In this document: positions 6,171 through 12,649 of the stretch, in pieces
Layout: each line of letters starts with the position of its first letter
How positions within the stretch are numbered: position 1 is the stretch's first letter
Origin: GWC2-37-8 sp964485555
GTDB lineage: Bacteria; Patescibacteriota; Minisyncoccia; Moranbacterales; GWC2-37-73
Assembly: GCA_964485555.1 (NCBI GenBank)
Contig: CAZAJN010000013.1
Location: 1 to 22,459 of the forward strand
DNA length: 22,459 nucleotides
Direction: 5' to 3'
The notes under the pieces: model-generated
The model's input: only the letters and a program-made list of their open reading frames with translations
Databases searched by the model: none
Told to the model about the DNA's origin: nothing
Position numbers and translations under genes: made by a program

Positions 6171-6446
6171 ATGCATGATTTTATGTTAGCAAAGGAAATT
6201 GTAGATGATATTATGAAGATAGTGAAAAGTGAAAAACTGTCTCAGATCGAACATGTTTCATTGGAAATTGGACAAATTGCCTTGGCTCACGACGGCCACG
6301 ACAAGCATGTTGAGGATATCAGTATTGATAATCTTAAGTTTGGAATCAAAAATATAACAAAAGGTACGATTCTTGAAAGAACCAAATTCAACATCAAGAA
6401 AATCCAGGGTTCGCACTGGCATCTGACTGAGATTGAAGGACAATAG
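6171..6446 (+). CDS. hypA: HypA-like nickel chaperone lacking the zinc finger
   Basis: From the ATG at 6171 the product is 91 aa and starts MHDFMLAKEIV, like the MHE..LA.EI nickel-binding start of HypA. It continues with the family pattern HVSLEIGQIA and IKNITKGTILERTKFNIKKI. A longer frame opens at 6111, but its first 20 residues are encoded by repeat arrays and would bury the N-terminal Met-His, so 6171 is preferred. HypA normally has two CxxC pairs forming a structural zinc site in the C-terminal half; this protein has no cysteine after the start and ends GSHWHLTEIEGQ. It has an unusual His-rich stretch, AHDGHDKH, at about 42-49. Its position after the alpha subunit supports a role in nickel insertion. 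Confidence 0.7.
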   Translation: MHDFMLAKEIVDDIMKIVKSEKLSQIEHVSLEIGQIALAHDGHDKHVEDISIDNLKFGIKNITKGTILERTKFNIKKIQGSHWHLTEIEGQ

Positions 6447-6453
6447 AGAGCAA

Positions 6454-6488
6454 AAAATCTAAAATCCAAATGACAAATTTCAAATAAA
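6454..6488. repeat. 7-nt-periodic array before the pilin-like gene
   Basis: AAAATCT, AAAATCC, AAATGAC, AAATTTC, AAATAAA, running into the ATG at 6488. I found no inverted partner after the gene. Confidence 0.65.
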
Positions 6489-6991
6489 TGACTAAAGCCA
6501 ATAAAAATAAAAAGTTTCATTTAGTGATGAGTCAAGGTTTCACGCTTATTGAGCTTTTGATTGTAATTGCAATTATTGGAATATTGTCTAGTGCTGTTTT
6601 GGTGAATGTCAGTAGCTCGAGGGAAAAAGCAAGAATGACAAAAGTATTATCATCGATGAGATCATTATCTGTTATGGTAAATTCTTGCTTGGTAAGCGGT
6701 GGAAGCTTAAATCACCCTGTCTCAAATGGAAACCCTGGCAGCGCAATATGTAATATTTCTCCTGAAATTTTACCAGACATTTCAAGTACTAATTTTATTT
6801 ATTGCGCTCAAGGTTGCGGTGGTTGGTATGATGCGACTAATGGTTCTTATGCTATCTCTGCATATTCTGATTCTTATTCAAGTGGGAGAAAAGTTGTTGT
6901 ATGTGGATCAAATGTTAATATGAATGGCTGGTATGGGGTTGGCGATTGGAATTTCACTGGTATTACTGCATGCAAAACATATGGATTTTGA
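6488..6991 (+). CDS. Type IV pilin / pseudopilin-like protein
   Basis: The 167-aa product has a class III (prepilin) signal: a basic leader, then the cleavage motif G17-FTLIE with Glu at mature position 5, followed by the hydrophobic helix LLIVIAIIGILSSAVLVNV. This predicts cleavage and N-methylation by a prepilin peptidase and assembly into a type IV pilus or a related structure. The globular part is rich in Ser, Gly, Asn and Cys, with at least six cysteines (including CAQGCGGWYD) that could form disulfides outside the cell. Translation could instead start at the Met three residues before G17. No other pilus genes are nearby, so this is a lone subunit whose place after the hydrogenase genes may be chance. 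Confidence 0.85.
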   Translation: MTKANKNKKFHLVMSQGFTLIELLIVIAIIGILSSAVLVNVSSSREKARMTKVLSSMRSLSVMVNSCLVSGGSLNHPVSNGNPGSAICNISPEILPDISSTNFIYCAQGCGGWYDATNGSYAISAYSDSYSSGRKVVVCGSNVNMNGWYGVGDWNFTGITACKTYGF

Positions 6992-7038
6992 TACACAGTT
7001 CTTAGAAGAAAAATTAATTATTATTTTTTGTTAAACGT

Positions 7039-8031
7039 ATGTTGAAAGTCGCAATCAATGGTTTTGGAAGAATAGGAAGACCATCCGCAAAAATAATATT
7101 TGAAAAAGAAGGATTGGAGTTGGTGGCTATAAATGATTTGACCGATATCGAAACCAGTGCGCATCTTTTGAAATATGATTCATCCTATGGTGTGTATGGT
7201 CGCGATGTCGTGGCGGACAAGGAAAACAGTGAGATCATTATCGATGGAAAGCCGGTGAAATATTTCAGCGAAAAAGATCCACTTAACTTGCCTTGGGCAA
7301 AATTGGGAGTGGATGTTGTTTTGGACTGCACAGGAATTTTCTTGGATCAAGAAGGCGCAGGAAAGCATATTGCAGCCGGCGCTAAAAAAGTTGTCCTTTC
7401 AGCTCCTCCAAAAGATGACGTGCCGGTGTATCTTCTTGGAATAAATGAGAAAGAATACAAAGGTGAAAATATAGTTTCCAATGGATCTTGCACGACAAAC
7501 TGCTTGGCTCCGATGATCAAAGTTCTTGATGAGCTTTGTGAGGTTGAACAAGGATTCATGACCACGACGCATTCATACACTAATGATCAAAATCTTTTGG
7601 ACCTTCCTCATCGCGACATGCGTCGGGCCAGAGCCGCTGCACTTTCAATCATTCCAACTACTACAGGCGCAGCCAAAACTGTGGGAAAAGTGATCCCACA
7701 TTTGAAAGGTAAGTTGGATGGAATCGCGCTTCGCGTTCCAACTCCAGTTGTTTCGATTGTTGATTTTATCTGCACTGTGAAAAATCCAAAGTCTGGTGAA
7801 GAAATCAATGCTGCCTTTGAAAAAGCAGCTGCTGGAAAAATGCTCAACATTCTTGATGCAACTTATAAGGAATTGGTATCAATGGATTACAAGATGAATC
7901 CTCATTCATCGATTGTGGATCTTCCGCTGACCATGAGTATGGGAAATCAGGTAAAGATTGTCGGTTGGTATGACAACGAATGGGGATATAGTAATAGACT
8001 TGTGGAGATGGCGCAACTTATCTGCAGATAA
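7039..8031 (+). CDS. gap: Glyceraldehyde-3-phosphate dehydrogenase, type I
   Basis: The 330-aa product is a full-length class I GAPDH, which oxidises glyceraldehyde 3-phosphate to 1,3-bisphosphoglycerate with NAD(P)+ in glycolysis. The Rossmann motif INGFGRIGR is at the N-terminus; INDLTD at about 31-36 resembles NAD-dependent enzymes. The catalytic site SNGSCTTNCLAP places the nucleophile at C151 and its partner at H178 (TTTHSYT). The C-terminal WYDNEWGYSNR is also present. There is no Shine-Dalgarno. A strong terminator follows. Its position beside a hydrogenase that may exchange electrons with NAD(P)H is suggestive but not proof of a link. Confidence 0.97.
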   Translation: MLKVAINGFGRIGRPSAKIIFEKEGLELVAINDLTDIETSAHLLKYDSSYGVYGRDVVADKENSEIIIDGKPVKYFSEKDPLNLPWAKLGVDVVLDCTGIFLDQEGAGKHIAAGAKKVVLSAPPKDDVPVYLLGINEKEYKGENIVSNGSCTTNCLAPMIKVLDELCEVEQGFMTTTHSYTNDQNLLDLPHRDMRRARAAALSIIPTTTGAAKTVGKVIPHLKGKLDGIALRVPTPVVSIVDFICTVKNPKSGEEINAAFEKAAAGKMLNILDATYKELVSMDYKMNPHSSIVDLPLTMSMGNQVKIVGWYDNEWGYSNRLVEMAQLICR

Positions 8032-8044
8032 GTTGCGAGTCTGT

Positions 8045-8106
8045 CAAGTTGAAAGTTTTTAAAGTTCACAAAGTAGGCAATACTTTGTGAACTTTTTGAT
8101 TTGACA
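8045..8106 (+). terminator. gap terminator built from inverted 9-nt-periodic units
   Basis: AAAGTTCACAAAGTA (8061-8075) pairs perfectly over 15 bp with 8081-8095 across a five-base loop, followed by T-rich sequence. The flanks show a 9-nt period (GTCAAGTTG, AAAGTTTTT, AAAGTTCAC, AAAGTAGGC), with the reverse complement on the other arm. Confidence 0.85.
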
Positions 8107-8128
8107 AATATTCAAACAGGACTATGCT
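8101..8128 (+). promoter_or_regulatory. Putative promoter of a small RNA
   Basis: TTGACA (8101-8106), a 16-nt spacer and TATGCT (8123-8128). No ORF follows before the terminator at 8301-8340. Confidence 0.5.
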
Positions 8129-8134
8129 TAGGGT

Positions 8135-8340
8135 AGTTGGAGATTCGTTATTTTAAAAAGAAATTTGGTAGGATTTTCTGCCAGAAATTATTTTTAAATT
8201 AACTTGAGTCAACTGGGGAAATGTTGCGGTTGAGAATGTAAAAATTCTCACAAAAAAACCAAAAACAAAACTTCATTTTCACCCATCCAACAACATTCCT
8301 AGAGCGCTACAAAAAGATTCCTTTTTTTAGCGCTCTTTTC
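8135..8340 (+). ncRNA. Candidate structured small RNA, unknown class
   Basis: About 205 nt lie between a plausible promoter and a strong terminator, with no coding frame. Hairpin 1 is AATTTGGTAG (8162-8171) with CTGCC (8178-8182) and AAATT (8185-8189) around a two-base bulge. Hairpin 2 is TGAGAAT (8231-8237) with ATTCTCA (8244-8250). The end is a terminator, AGAGCGCTA (8301-8309) with TAGCGCTCT (8328-8336) followed by TTTT. I looked for 6S, SRP, RNase P and tmRNA signatures and found none convincing. Confidence 0.45.
8301..8340 (+). terminator. Rho-independent terminator
   Basis: Nine perfect pairs, AGAGCGCTA/TAGCGCTCT, with an inner A-run/T-run extension, followed by TTTTCC. Confidence 0.8.
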
Positions 8341-8358
8341 CTTTCTTGAGGTAGTTCT

Positions 8359-8392
8359 TAATGTCATTCTGGACTTGATCCGTAATCCAGGA
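8359..8392. repeat. REP-like palindromic repeat
   Basis: GTCATTCTGGACTTGATCC followed by GTAATCCAGGA resembles the widespread short palindromic repeats with TCTGGA...TCCAGGA arms. Only one copy is seen here. Confidence 0.4.
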
Positions 8393-8445
8393 TTTATTTC
8401 ACTTTTTTATTCTATAAATTAAATTAAGTTTTAATATGTATTTTT

Positions 8446-8751
8446 TGACGTATAATTGGATTAACTTTCTTTCCCCCGAAAGAAAGTTACAAAGAAAGCT
8501 TCGCGCAGATGAAGATACTGTGGCAAGCGCTACGCTACGCGCTAAAATTTTCACTGCGCCTCTCGGGTCGTCTCGCGAAAAATTTTTACGCGAATCACTT
8601 GCGCTTTACCGGAGTTTATGACCCCTGGGGTTACACTTCGCAATGGGCGGACTGGAATGCAAAATACGCAAATATGAATTCCGTAGATAATCGATACCAG
8701 AATAATGCCTTATTTAAGCCAAAATACTACATCAAGGTTGTTGGGTATTGA
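8446..8751 (+). pseudogene. Degraded or spurious frame in a GC-rich stretch
   Basis: A frame is open from the stop at 8446 to TGA at 8749-8751, with a first ATG at 8509 giving 80 aa. Its first half lies in compositionally odd sequence (8461-8600) full of CGCG, GCGCTACG and self-complementary pieces. Its second half encodes YDPWGYTSQWADWNAKY and then a Tyr/Lys/Asn-rich tail ending IKVVGY, which looks more protein-like. There is no Shine-Dalgarno and no family I recognise. It may be the 3' remnant of a gene joined to repeat DNA, or not coding at all. Confidence 0.25.
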
Positions 8752-8776
8752 CAATATCCATATAACCTGCTATACT
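8748..8776 (+). promoter_or_regulatory. Near-consensus promoter of the micro-ORF transcription unit
   Basis: TTGACA (8748-8753), a 17-nt spacer and TATACT (8771-8776). The predicted start is near 8783. The sequence downstream is much richer in GC than the flanks. Confidence 0.8.
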
Positions 8777-8782
8777 GGATTA

Positions 8783-8910
8783 TCACAGTAAGAAAGTGAT
8801 GAAGTTCATTGAGAAAATTTGAATTTTGGAAGGTGCAAACGGGAAAGGTATTTTTGTAAGAAATCATTTGAAAGAGACAATATAAATACTTTTCTGTTTG
8901 CACCTTTCTA
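8783..8910 (+). ncRNA. Long 5' hairpin of the micro-ORF transcript
   Basis: AAGGTGCAAAC (8830-8840) pairs over 11 bp with GTTTGCACCTT (8896-8906). After a small internal loop, AAAGGTATTT (8844-8853) pairs over 10 bp with AAATACTTTT (8884-8893). TTGT and ACAA can extend the stem further. The T-poor 3' flank rules out a terminator, so it is a stable leader structure. No known RNA class is recognised. Confidence 0.6.
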
Positions 8911-8966
8911 ACGACACCAGGCGAGAGAGGGCACGCTCAAGGCAAGCATTTAATGGCAATCGAGCC

Positions 8967-9005
8967 ATGAAAGCCAAGAGTAAAAAATTCGGAGGTATTC
9001 CATGA
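8967..9005 (+). CDS. Micro-ORF 0 (12 aa), coupled to micro-ORF 1
   Basis: It encodes MKAKSKKFGGIP, a basic peptide. Its stop codon overlaps the next start (ATGA at 9002-9005), and its last codons contain the GGAGG Shine-Dalgarno of the next ORF, a classic arrangement for translational coupling. It has no clear Shine-Dalgarno itself. No homologue is recognised. Confidence 0.35.
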   Translation: MKAKSKKFGGIP

Positions 9006-9094
9006 AAGATCCGTCGAAAACCAACTTCGTAGCTTTGAACTTGATGTGCACCGACCCCGGCCTGAGCGCCACCGTTTCGACCATCGGCCTGTAG
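9002..9094 (+). CDS. Micro-ORF 1 (30 aa)
   Basis: It starts MKDPSKTNFVALNLM and ends STIGL, 30 residues in all. The start is set by GGAGG at 8991-8995 with six bases of spacing. Codons are GC-rich (ACC, GGC, CTG, GCC), unlike the neighbouring housekeeping genes. It has no transmembrane segment and one cysteine (C16). It is the longest of the small frames in this unit. Function is unknown. Confidence 0.45.
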   Translation: MKDPSKTNFVALNLMCTDPGLSATVSTIGL

Positions 9095-9112
9095 CGCGCC
9101 GGCCCGGCGACA

Positions 9113-9139
9113 GTCACCCTCGTTTTCGCGAGCGGTGAC
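9113..9139 (+). other. Intercistronic hairpin 1-2
   Basis: GTCACC and CTCG pair with CGAG and GGTGAC (one bulged C) around TTTTCG. It lies just before the Shine-Dalgarno of micro-ORF 2. Confidence 0.6.
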
Positions 9140-9158
9140 ACAGAAACCAAAGGAGGTC

Positions 9159-9194
9159 ATGATGACCTACGCCCAGATTCGTGCATCCCCGTAA
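9159..9194 (+). CDS. Micro-ORF 2 (11 aa)
   Basis: It encodes MMTYAQIRASP. The AAAGGAGG Shine-Dalgarno is partly held in a small hairpin (AGGTC/GACCT) whose loop carries the ATG. Function is unknown. Confidence 0.4.
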   Translation: MMTYAQIRASP

Positions 9195-9203
9195 AGTTAA
9201 GCT

Positions 9204-9224
9204 GTCCGAGGTTTGTAATCGGAC
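9204..9224 (+). other. Intercistronic hairpin 2-3
   Basis: GTCCGA pairs with TCGGAC around a nine-base loop between micro-ORFs 2 and 3. Confidence 0.55.
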
Positions 9225-9260
9225 TACTCTCAACTCTCGACCGCCAAAAGTGAGGTGAAC

Positions 9261-9305
9261 ATGCGAAATTCCTACAATGTTTCGCGTTTTTCCACTGACG
9301 CCTAA
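9261..9305 (+). CDS. Micro-ORF 3 (14 aa)
   Basis: It encodes MRNSYNVSRFSTDA behind a TGAGGTG Shine-Dalgarno. The segment TGTTTCGCG inside the frame (9278-9286) is perfectly complementary to CGCGAAACA (9326-9334) immediately before the Shine-Dalgarno of micro-ORF 4, so a ribosome on this frame would change access to the next one. Confidence 0.4.
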   Translation: MRNSYNVSRFSTDA

Positions 9306-9345
9306 CCAGCGGCCAACCTCAGTGCCGCGAAACAAGGAGATTTTC

Positions 9346-9390
9346 ATGAAACATCGAAATCTCAAAGAGCACAGTGTCCAGGCATTGTAA
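9346..9390 (+). CDS. Micro-ORF 4 (14 aa)
   Basis: It encodes MKHRNLKEHSVQAL. AAGGAGA at 9334-9340 is well placed. It is followed 8 nt later by the terminator. Function is unknown. Confidence 0.4.
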   Translation: MKHRNLKEHSVQAL

Positions 9391-9398
9391 GCTCGCAT

Positions 9399-9440
9399 AG
9401 CCCCTCGGGTCGTCGAACGACGATTCCGGGGGCTTTTTCT
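9399..9440 (+). terminator. Strong terminator of the micro-ORF unit
   Basis: AGCCCC and CGG pair with CCG and GGGGCT, with GTCGT/ACGAC stacked inside on a CGA loop, followed by TTTTTCTATTT. Confidence 0.9.
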
Positions 9441-9479
9441 ATTTATTTTCCAAAATCCCAAAAGTCGTGTAGAATTAAG

Positions 9480-9598
9480 AAGTTCTTAAAGTCCATCAAG
9501 TTTGTAAAGCCTGCCTGACGGTAGACAGGTTCATAAGGTCCTTTGAATGGATTTTATTTGCTTGATAGACTTGATAGACTTTTCACTTGTAACTTGCG
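9480..9598. repeat. Inverted 9-nt-periodic arrays upstream of smc
   Basis: Left units: AAGTTCTTA, AAGTCCATC, AAGTTTGTA. Right units in the opposite sense: CTTGATAGA, CTTGATAGA, CTTTTCAC. The core holds a hairpin, CCTGCCT...AGACAGG (about 9510-9529), followed by a second short run (AGGTTCATA, AGGTCCTTT). No promoter is obvious in this stretch. Confidence 0.7.
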
Positions 9599-9607
9599 CT
9601 TCGTGCC

Positions 9608-11971
9608 ATGTATTTAAAAAAAGTTGAAATTACGGGCTTCAAATCGTTTGCCAACAAGACCACGCTGGAATTTCTTCCGGCGGGGAATTTTCGTGGTGAA
9701 GCGGAAGGGTCCGCCTCGACTCGTGGAGATGGTCACGCGGCGGCGGGGGGCGGGAAAGGAATAACGGCAATTGTCGGACCTAATGGATCCGGAAAATCGA
9801 ACGTTTCCGATGCGATCAAGTGGGCATTGGGAGAACAGTCAATGAAGACTTTGCGTGGAAAGAAATCTGAAGATGTCATTTTTGCTGGATCAGGGACGAA
9901 ATCAAGATTATCAAGCGCGCAAGTCGTGCTTCATTTCGACAACACTGACAAAAGAATTCCATTGGAATTTGCTGACGTCATCATCACCAGAAAGTTATAT
10001 CGCTCTGGCGAATCCGAGTATCTGATTAATGGAAGCAAATCGCGCCTGCTGGATGTGTCTGATCTTTTGGCTCGAGCAGGAGTTGGGAAAGAAAGTTATT
10101 GCGTGATCAATCAGGGAATGAGTGATGCTCTTTTGAATGCAACGCCGCTTGATCGACGTAGCGTGTTAGAGGATGCTGCAGGTGTGAAACAATATCAAAT
10201 AAAAAAGGACAGGGCACTCAAGAAACTTGATTCAACTCGTGAGAATATGGTCAGGGTTAGTGGGCTCATTCGCGAAATTGAGCCGCATCTTAAGATGTTA
10301 AAGCGGCAAGCCGAAAAGGCGCAGCAAGGAAAAATTGTTGCGGAAGAGCTTAAGAGCAAACAAACCGTCCTCTTTTCATATCTGTGGAATCAATTTCAAG
10401 GTGAACGGGAAAAACTTTCTCAAGAAAAAGAAGCGCTCGGTGCTGGCATGATGAACATGCAAAGGGAAGTGGACAAGATGACTGACGAACTTGGCCGGGA
10501 ATCTTCCGAGGCTCAGACTGGAGGCAATGAACAAGTTTTGGAAAAGAAAAAAAGTGAATTAAGATTCAAACTGAATGACATTGAGAGGGAGCTCATAATT
10601 TCTGAAGGTCGCATTGTTGTTGAAAAAGAAAGAATTGCCAATCAAAAGATTGTGGAGATTATCCCTGTTGATTTGAAATATGTCCAGAAGAAGCTTTCCG
10701 AGATTCGTATGGCGCAAGAGCGACTCATTTTGCGCGTTGAGGAGGCTGAGAACATGGAAGACTTGCAGGACATCAAAGAAAGCGCTCGAGCTATTCAGCA
10801 GCAACTGTATGACTTGTATGAAGAATCTGGTAAGGGTGAAATTGCAGTCAAAAAAGACAACTCCAAAGAGGTGGCTGAAATCCAAAAAAGGATCGATGAG
10901 CTGGAAAGCAAAAAGAAAAATGCCCAGGCTCAGGCTGCGCAGTATAAAATTGAATTTGAAAAAGTGGACAAACAAATCACTGAGGAAGCTCAACGAATTC
11001 GTCAATTGCGCGAAAGATTCTTTCAATTGGAAAGAGAATCACGCCAGAAACAAGAGCTTCTCAATGCGCTTAAGGATCAATATAATGAAGCTAAGATCAA
11101 GTTGGCACGCGTGGAAGTGCGCGAAGAAGATCTGACCAATGACATCAGAAATGAACTTAAGTGTGAGCCAACTGCGATTGCAGCCCCGGGGACTTCCGAA
11201 GAATTCAACAGGGAGCAGTTGGAAAGAGAAATTTCACGTCTCAAGGTTCAAATGGAACAGATCGGAGGGATTGATCCGATGATTGTCGATGAATACAATG
11301 AAACAACTGCACGTTTCGATTTTCTTACTCAGGAACTTAAGGATTTGGCCGATGCATTAGTTTCATTGGAAGGTATCATAAAAGAAATGGATCAGCGCAT
11401 CAAGGTGGAATTCGATTCTGCTTTCGAGCAGATTAACAAGGAATTCACAAAATATTTCAAAATTATTTTCGGAGGCGGCAATGCAAACCTGACAAAAATT
11501 AAATTTGCTGGCAGGAAAAACAAGATTGATGCAGTTGATGAAGAGGGTGAAAAGGCAGACAAAGAAGATGCTCAGGTTGAAAATGAAACTGAAAAACGTG
11601 AGGAGATTGGAGTTGAAATTTTCGCATGTCCGCCAGGAAAAAAGATTGCCAATCTCTCAATGCTTTCAGGCGGAGAAAGATCACTCACTTCTCTTGCACT
11701 TCTTTTCGCAATCATCTCGCATAATCCGCCACCATTCGCAATTCTGGATGAAGTTGAAGCTGCATTGGATGAAGCAAACTCAAGAAGGTTCAGTAAAATC
11801 TTGCAGGAACTTTCCGGCACGACACAATTTATTGCCATCACCCATAATCGTGAAACGATGCGTCAAGCAGCACTTCTCTATGGAGTGACCATGGGCGAGG
11901 ATGGAATCTCGAAACTGCTTTCGGTTAGACTCGATCAAATTGGGGAGAATGGAAAAATTGTAGCGAAATAA
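9608..11971 (+). CDS. smc: SMC chromosome-structure ATPase, short, apparently hingeless, with N-terminal insert
   Basis: It is the SMC family ATPase that compacts and segregates chromosomes. The N-terminal MYLKKVEITGFKSF, Walker A GPNGSGKS (57-64), signature LSGGERSLTSLALLFAI (from about 686), Walker B ILDEVEAALDE (D714, E715) and the closing THN are all present. Two coiled-coil stretches span about 190-330 and 400-600. At 787 aa it is far shorter than usual (about 1,150), and the middle shows no globular hinge with its glycine-rich motifs. Residues 25-50 (9680-9757) are a Gly/Ala-rich insert, encoded by GC-rich repeat DNA, between ...LEFLP and GITAIVGPNG, which are normally almost adjacent. 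A terminator follows; scpA/scpB are not in the window. Confidence 0.93.
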   Translation: MYLKKVEITGFKSFANKTTLEFLPAGNFRGEAEGSASTRGDGHAAAGGGKGITAIVGPNGSGKSNVSDAIKWALGEQSMKTLRGKKSEDVIFAGSGTKSRLSSAQVVLHFDNTDKRIPLEFADVIITRKLYRSGESEYLINGSKSRLLDVSDLLARAGVGKESYCVINQGMSDALLNATPLDRRSVLEDAAGVKQYQIKKDRALKKLDSTRENMVRVSGLIREIEPHLKMLKRQAEKAQQGKIVAEELKSKQTVLFSYLWNQFQGEREKLSQEKEALGAGMMNMQREVDKMTDELGRESSEAQTGGNEQVLEKKKSELRFKLNDIERELIISEGRIVVEKERIANQKIVEIIPVDLKYVQKKLSEIRMAQERLILRVEEAENMEDLQDIKESARAIQQQLYDLYEESGKGEIAVKKDNSKEVAEIQKRIDELESKKKNAQAQAAQYKIEFEKVDKQITEEAQRIRQLRERFFQLERESRQKQELLNALKDQYNEAKIKLARVEVREEDLTNDIRNELKCEPTAIAAPGTSEEFNREQLEREISRLKVQMEQIGGIDPMIVDEYNETTARFDFLTQELKDLADALVSLEGIIKEMDQRIKVEFDSAFEQINKEFTKYFKIIFGGGNANLTKIKFAGRKNKIDAVDEEGEKADKEDAQVENETEKREEIGVEIFACPPGKKIANLSMLSGGERSLTSLALLFAIISHNPPPFAILDEVEAALDEANSRRFSKILQELSGTTQFIAITHNRETMRQAALLYGVTMGEDGISKLLSVRLDQIGENGKIVAK
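9680..9757. repeat. GC-rich repeat element inserted in frame in smc
   Basis: This 78-nt, GC-rich piece has self-complementary parts (GCGGA...TCCGC, CCGCC...GGCGG). Its 19-nt segment CCGCCTCGACTCGTGGAGA (9711-9729) recurs exactly at 21946-21964. Confidence 0.8.
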
Positions 11972-11972
11972 G

Positions 11973-11997
11973 AACAGGGCCTTGGCTCTGTTTTTTG
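11973..11997 (+). terminator. smc terminator
   Basis: AACAGGGCC pairs with GGCTCTGTT (one G-U pair), followed by TTTTTTG. Confidence 0.8.
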
Positions 11998-12046
11998 TTG
12001 GAAGATTGTTCTTTCAAAATTTCTGAAAATCTCAAGGAGGTGACAT

Positions 12047-12319
12047 ATGTATGAAAAAGTTAAAAGCAAAAAAGTTCGAAAACTTGTATTGAAAATATCT
12101 CCAAATTATATGATCAAGAAGAATATTCGGCAGAGAGTTTTTGAGCAGATTTTGGAAGGCATTGAAAAGTTCAAAGCTTACGAATTGAAAGAGTTGGATT
12201 CAGCATCAATTCAGCATCCTTGTGGAAATGTGCATATCATTGAAATATGCAATCCGGACAAGAAAAAGAGGGTGATTGAGATTGTCAGAAAATTTAATTT
12301 CGAGGTAGTTTCGGAATAA
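12047..12319 (+). CDS. Small conserved-looking protein of unknown function
   Basis: The product is 90 aa, basic at the N-terminus (VKSKKVRKLVLKI), with no signal peptide or membrane segment, and ends in an alternating IVRKFNFEVVSE strand. A single Cys-His area (QHPCGNVHIIEICN at about 57-70) is its only notable feature and does not match a zinc motif I know. Translation is set by a near-perfect Shine-Dalgarno, AAGGAGGTGA. It forms its own unit between two terminators. I cannot assign a family. Confidence 0.65.
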   Translation: MYEKVKSKKVRKLVLKISPNYMIKKNIRQRVFEQILEGIEKFKAYELKELDSASIQHPCGNVHIIEICNPDKKKRVIEIVRKFNFEVVSE

Positions 12320-12362
12320 GGCGGCATAGGGGTGTTAATAACTCTCGTGCCGCTTATTTTTT
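12316..12362 (+). terminator. Terminator overlapping the stop codon
   Basis: ATAAG and CGGCA pair with TGCCG and CTTAT (one bulged G), followed by T-rich sequence. The stem starts at the TAA of the 90-aa gene. Confidence 0.75.
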
Positions 12363-12649
12363 ATCAGAAGCTTTTTGACTGCAAATGGAAAAATAATATC
12401 GATTGAATCCATGAAAATAGCTGTTTTTTCTAGGAAAAATGCATGAAATCGTGACGAGCTCAGTTTTTTTGCAAAAAATATTATCCTGCAGGCCCCATGA
12501 TTATTGACACTTAGCGTTTTGATACTAGTAAACCTTTTAATAATGGTGTATAATAAATTCATGCATGGGCCAAACGTGCATGAGCAATAATAAATAATAA
12601 ATAATTGTTTTCTTTTTCGCTCACTGCGGATTGAAAATAAAAAAACAAC
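12363..12649. promoter_or_regulatory. Intergenic stretch with a -10 box for the HU gene
   Basis: No gene is seen here. TATAAT at 12549-12554 is a good -10 box, but the -35 is poor. That leaves a leader of about 90 nt with no structure I can name. Confidence 0.4.

Noticed and set aside
8436..8621. 61-aa plus-strand frame
   Set aside because: It covers the odd GC-rich repeat stretch only, and the overlapping frame ending at 8751 is at least as plausible; neither has initiation signals.
8864..9461. Minus-strand frames of 98, 66 and 115 aa opposite the micro-ORF unit
   Set aside because: They have no Shine-Dalgarno or promoter, they read through the terminator and Shine-Dalgarno sites of the plus-strand unit, and look like arginine-rich shadows of GC-rich DNA.
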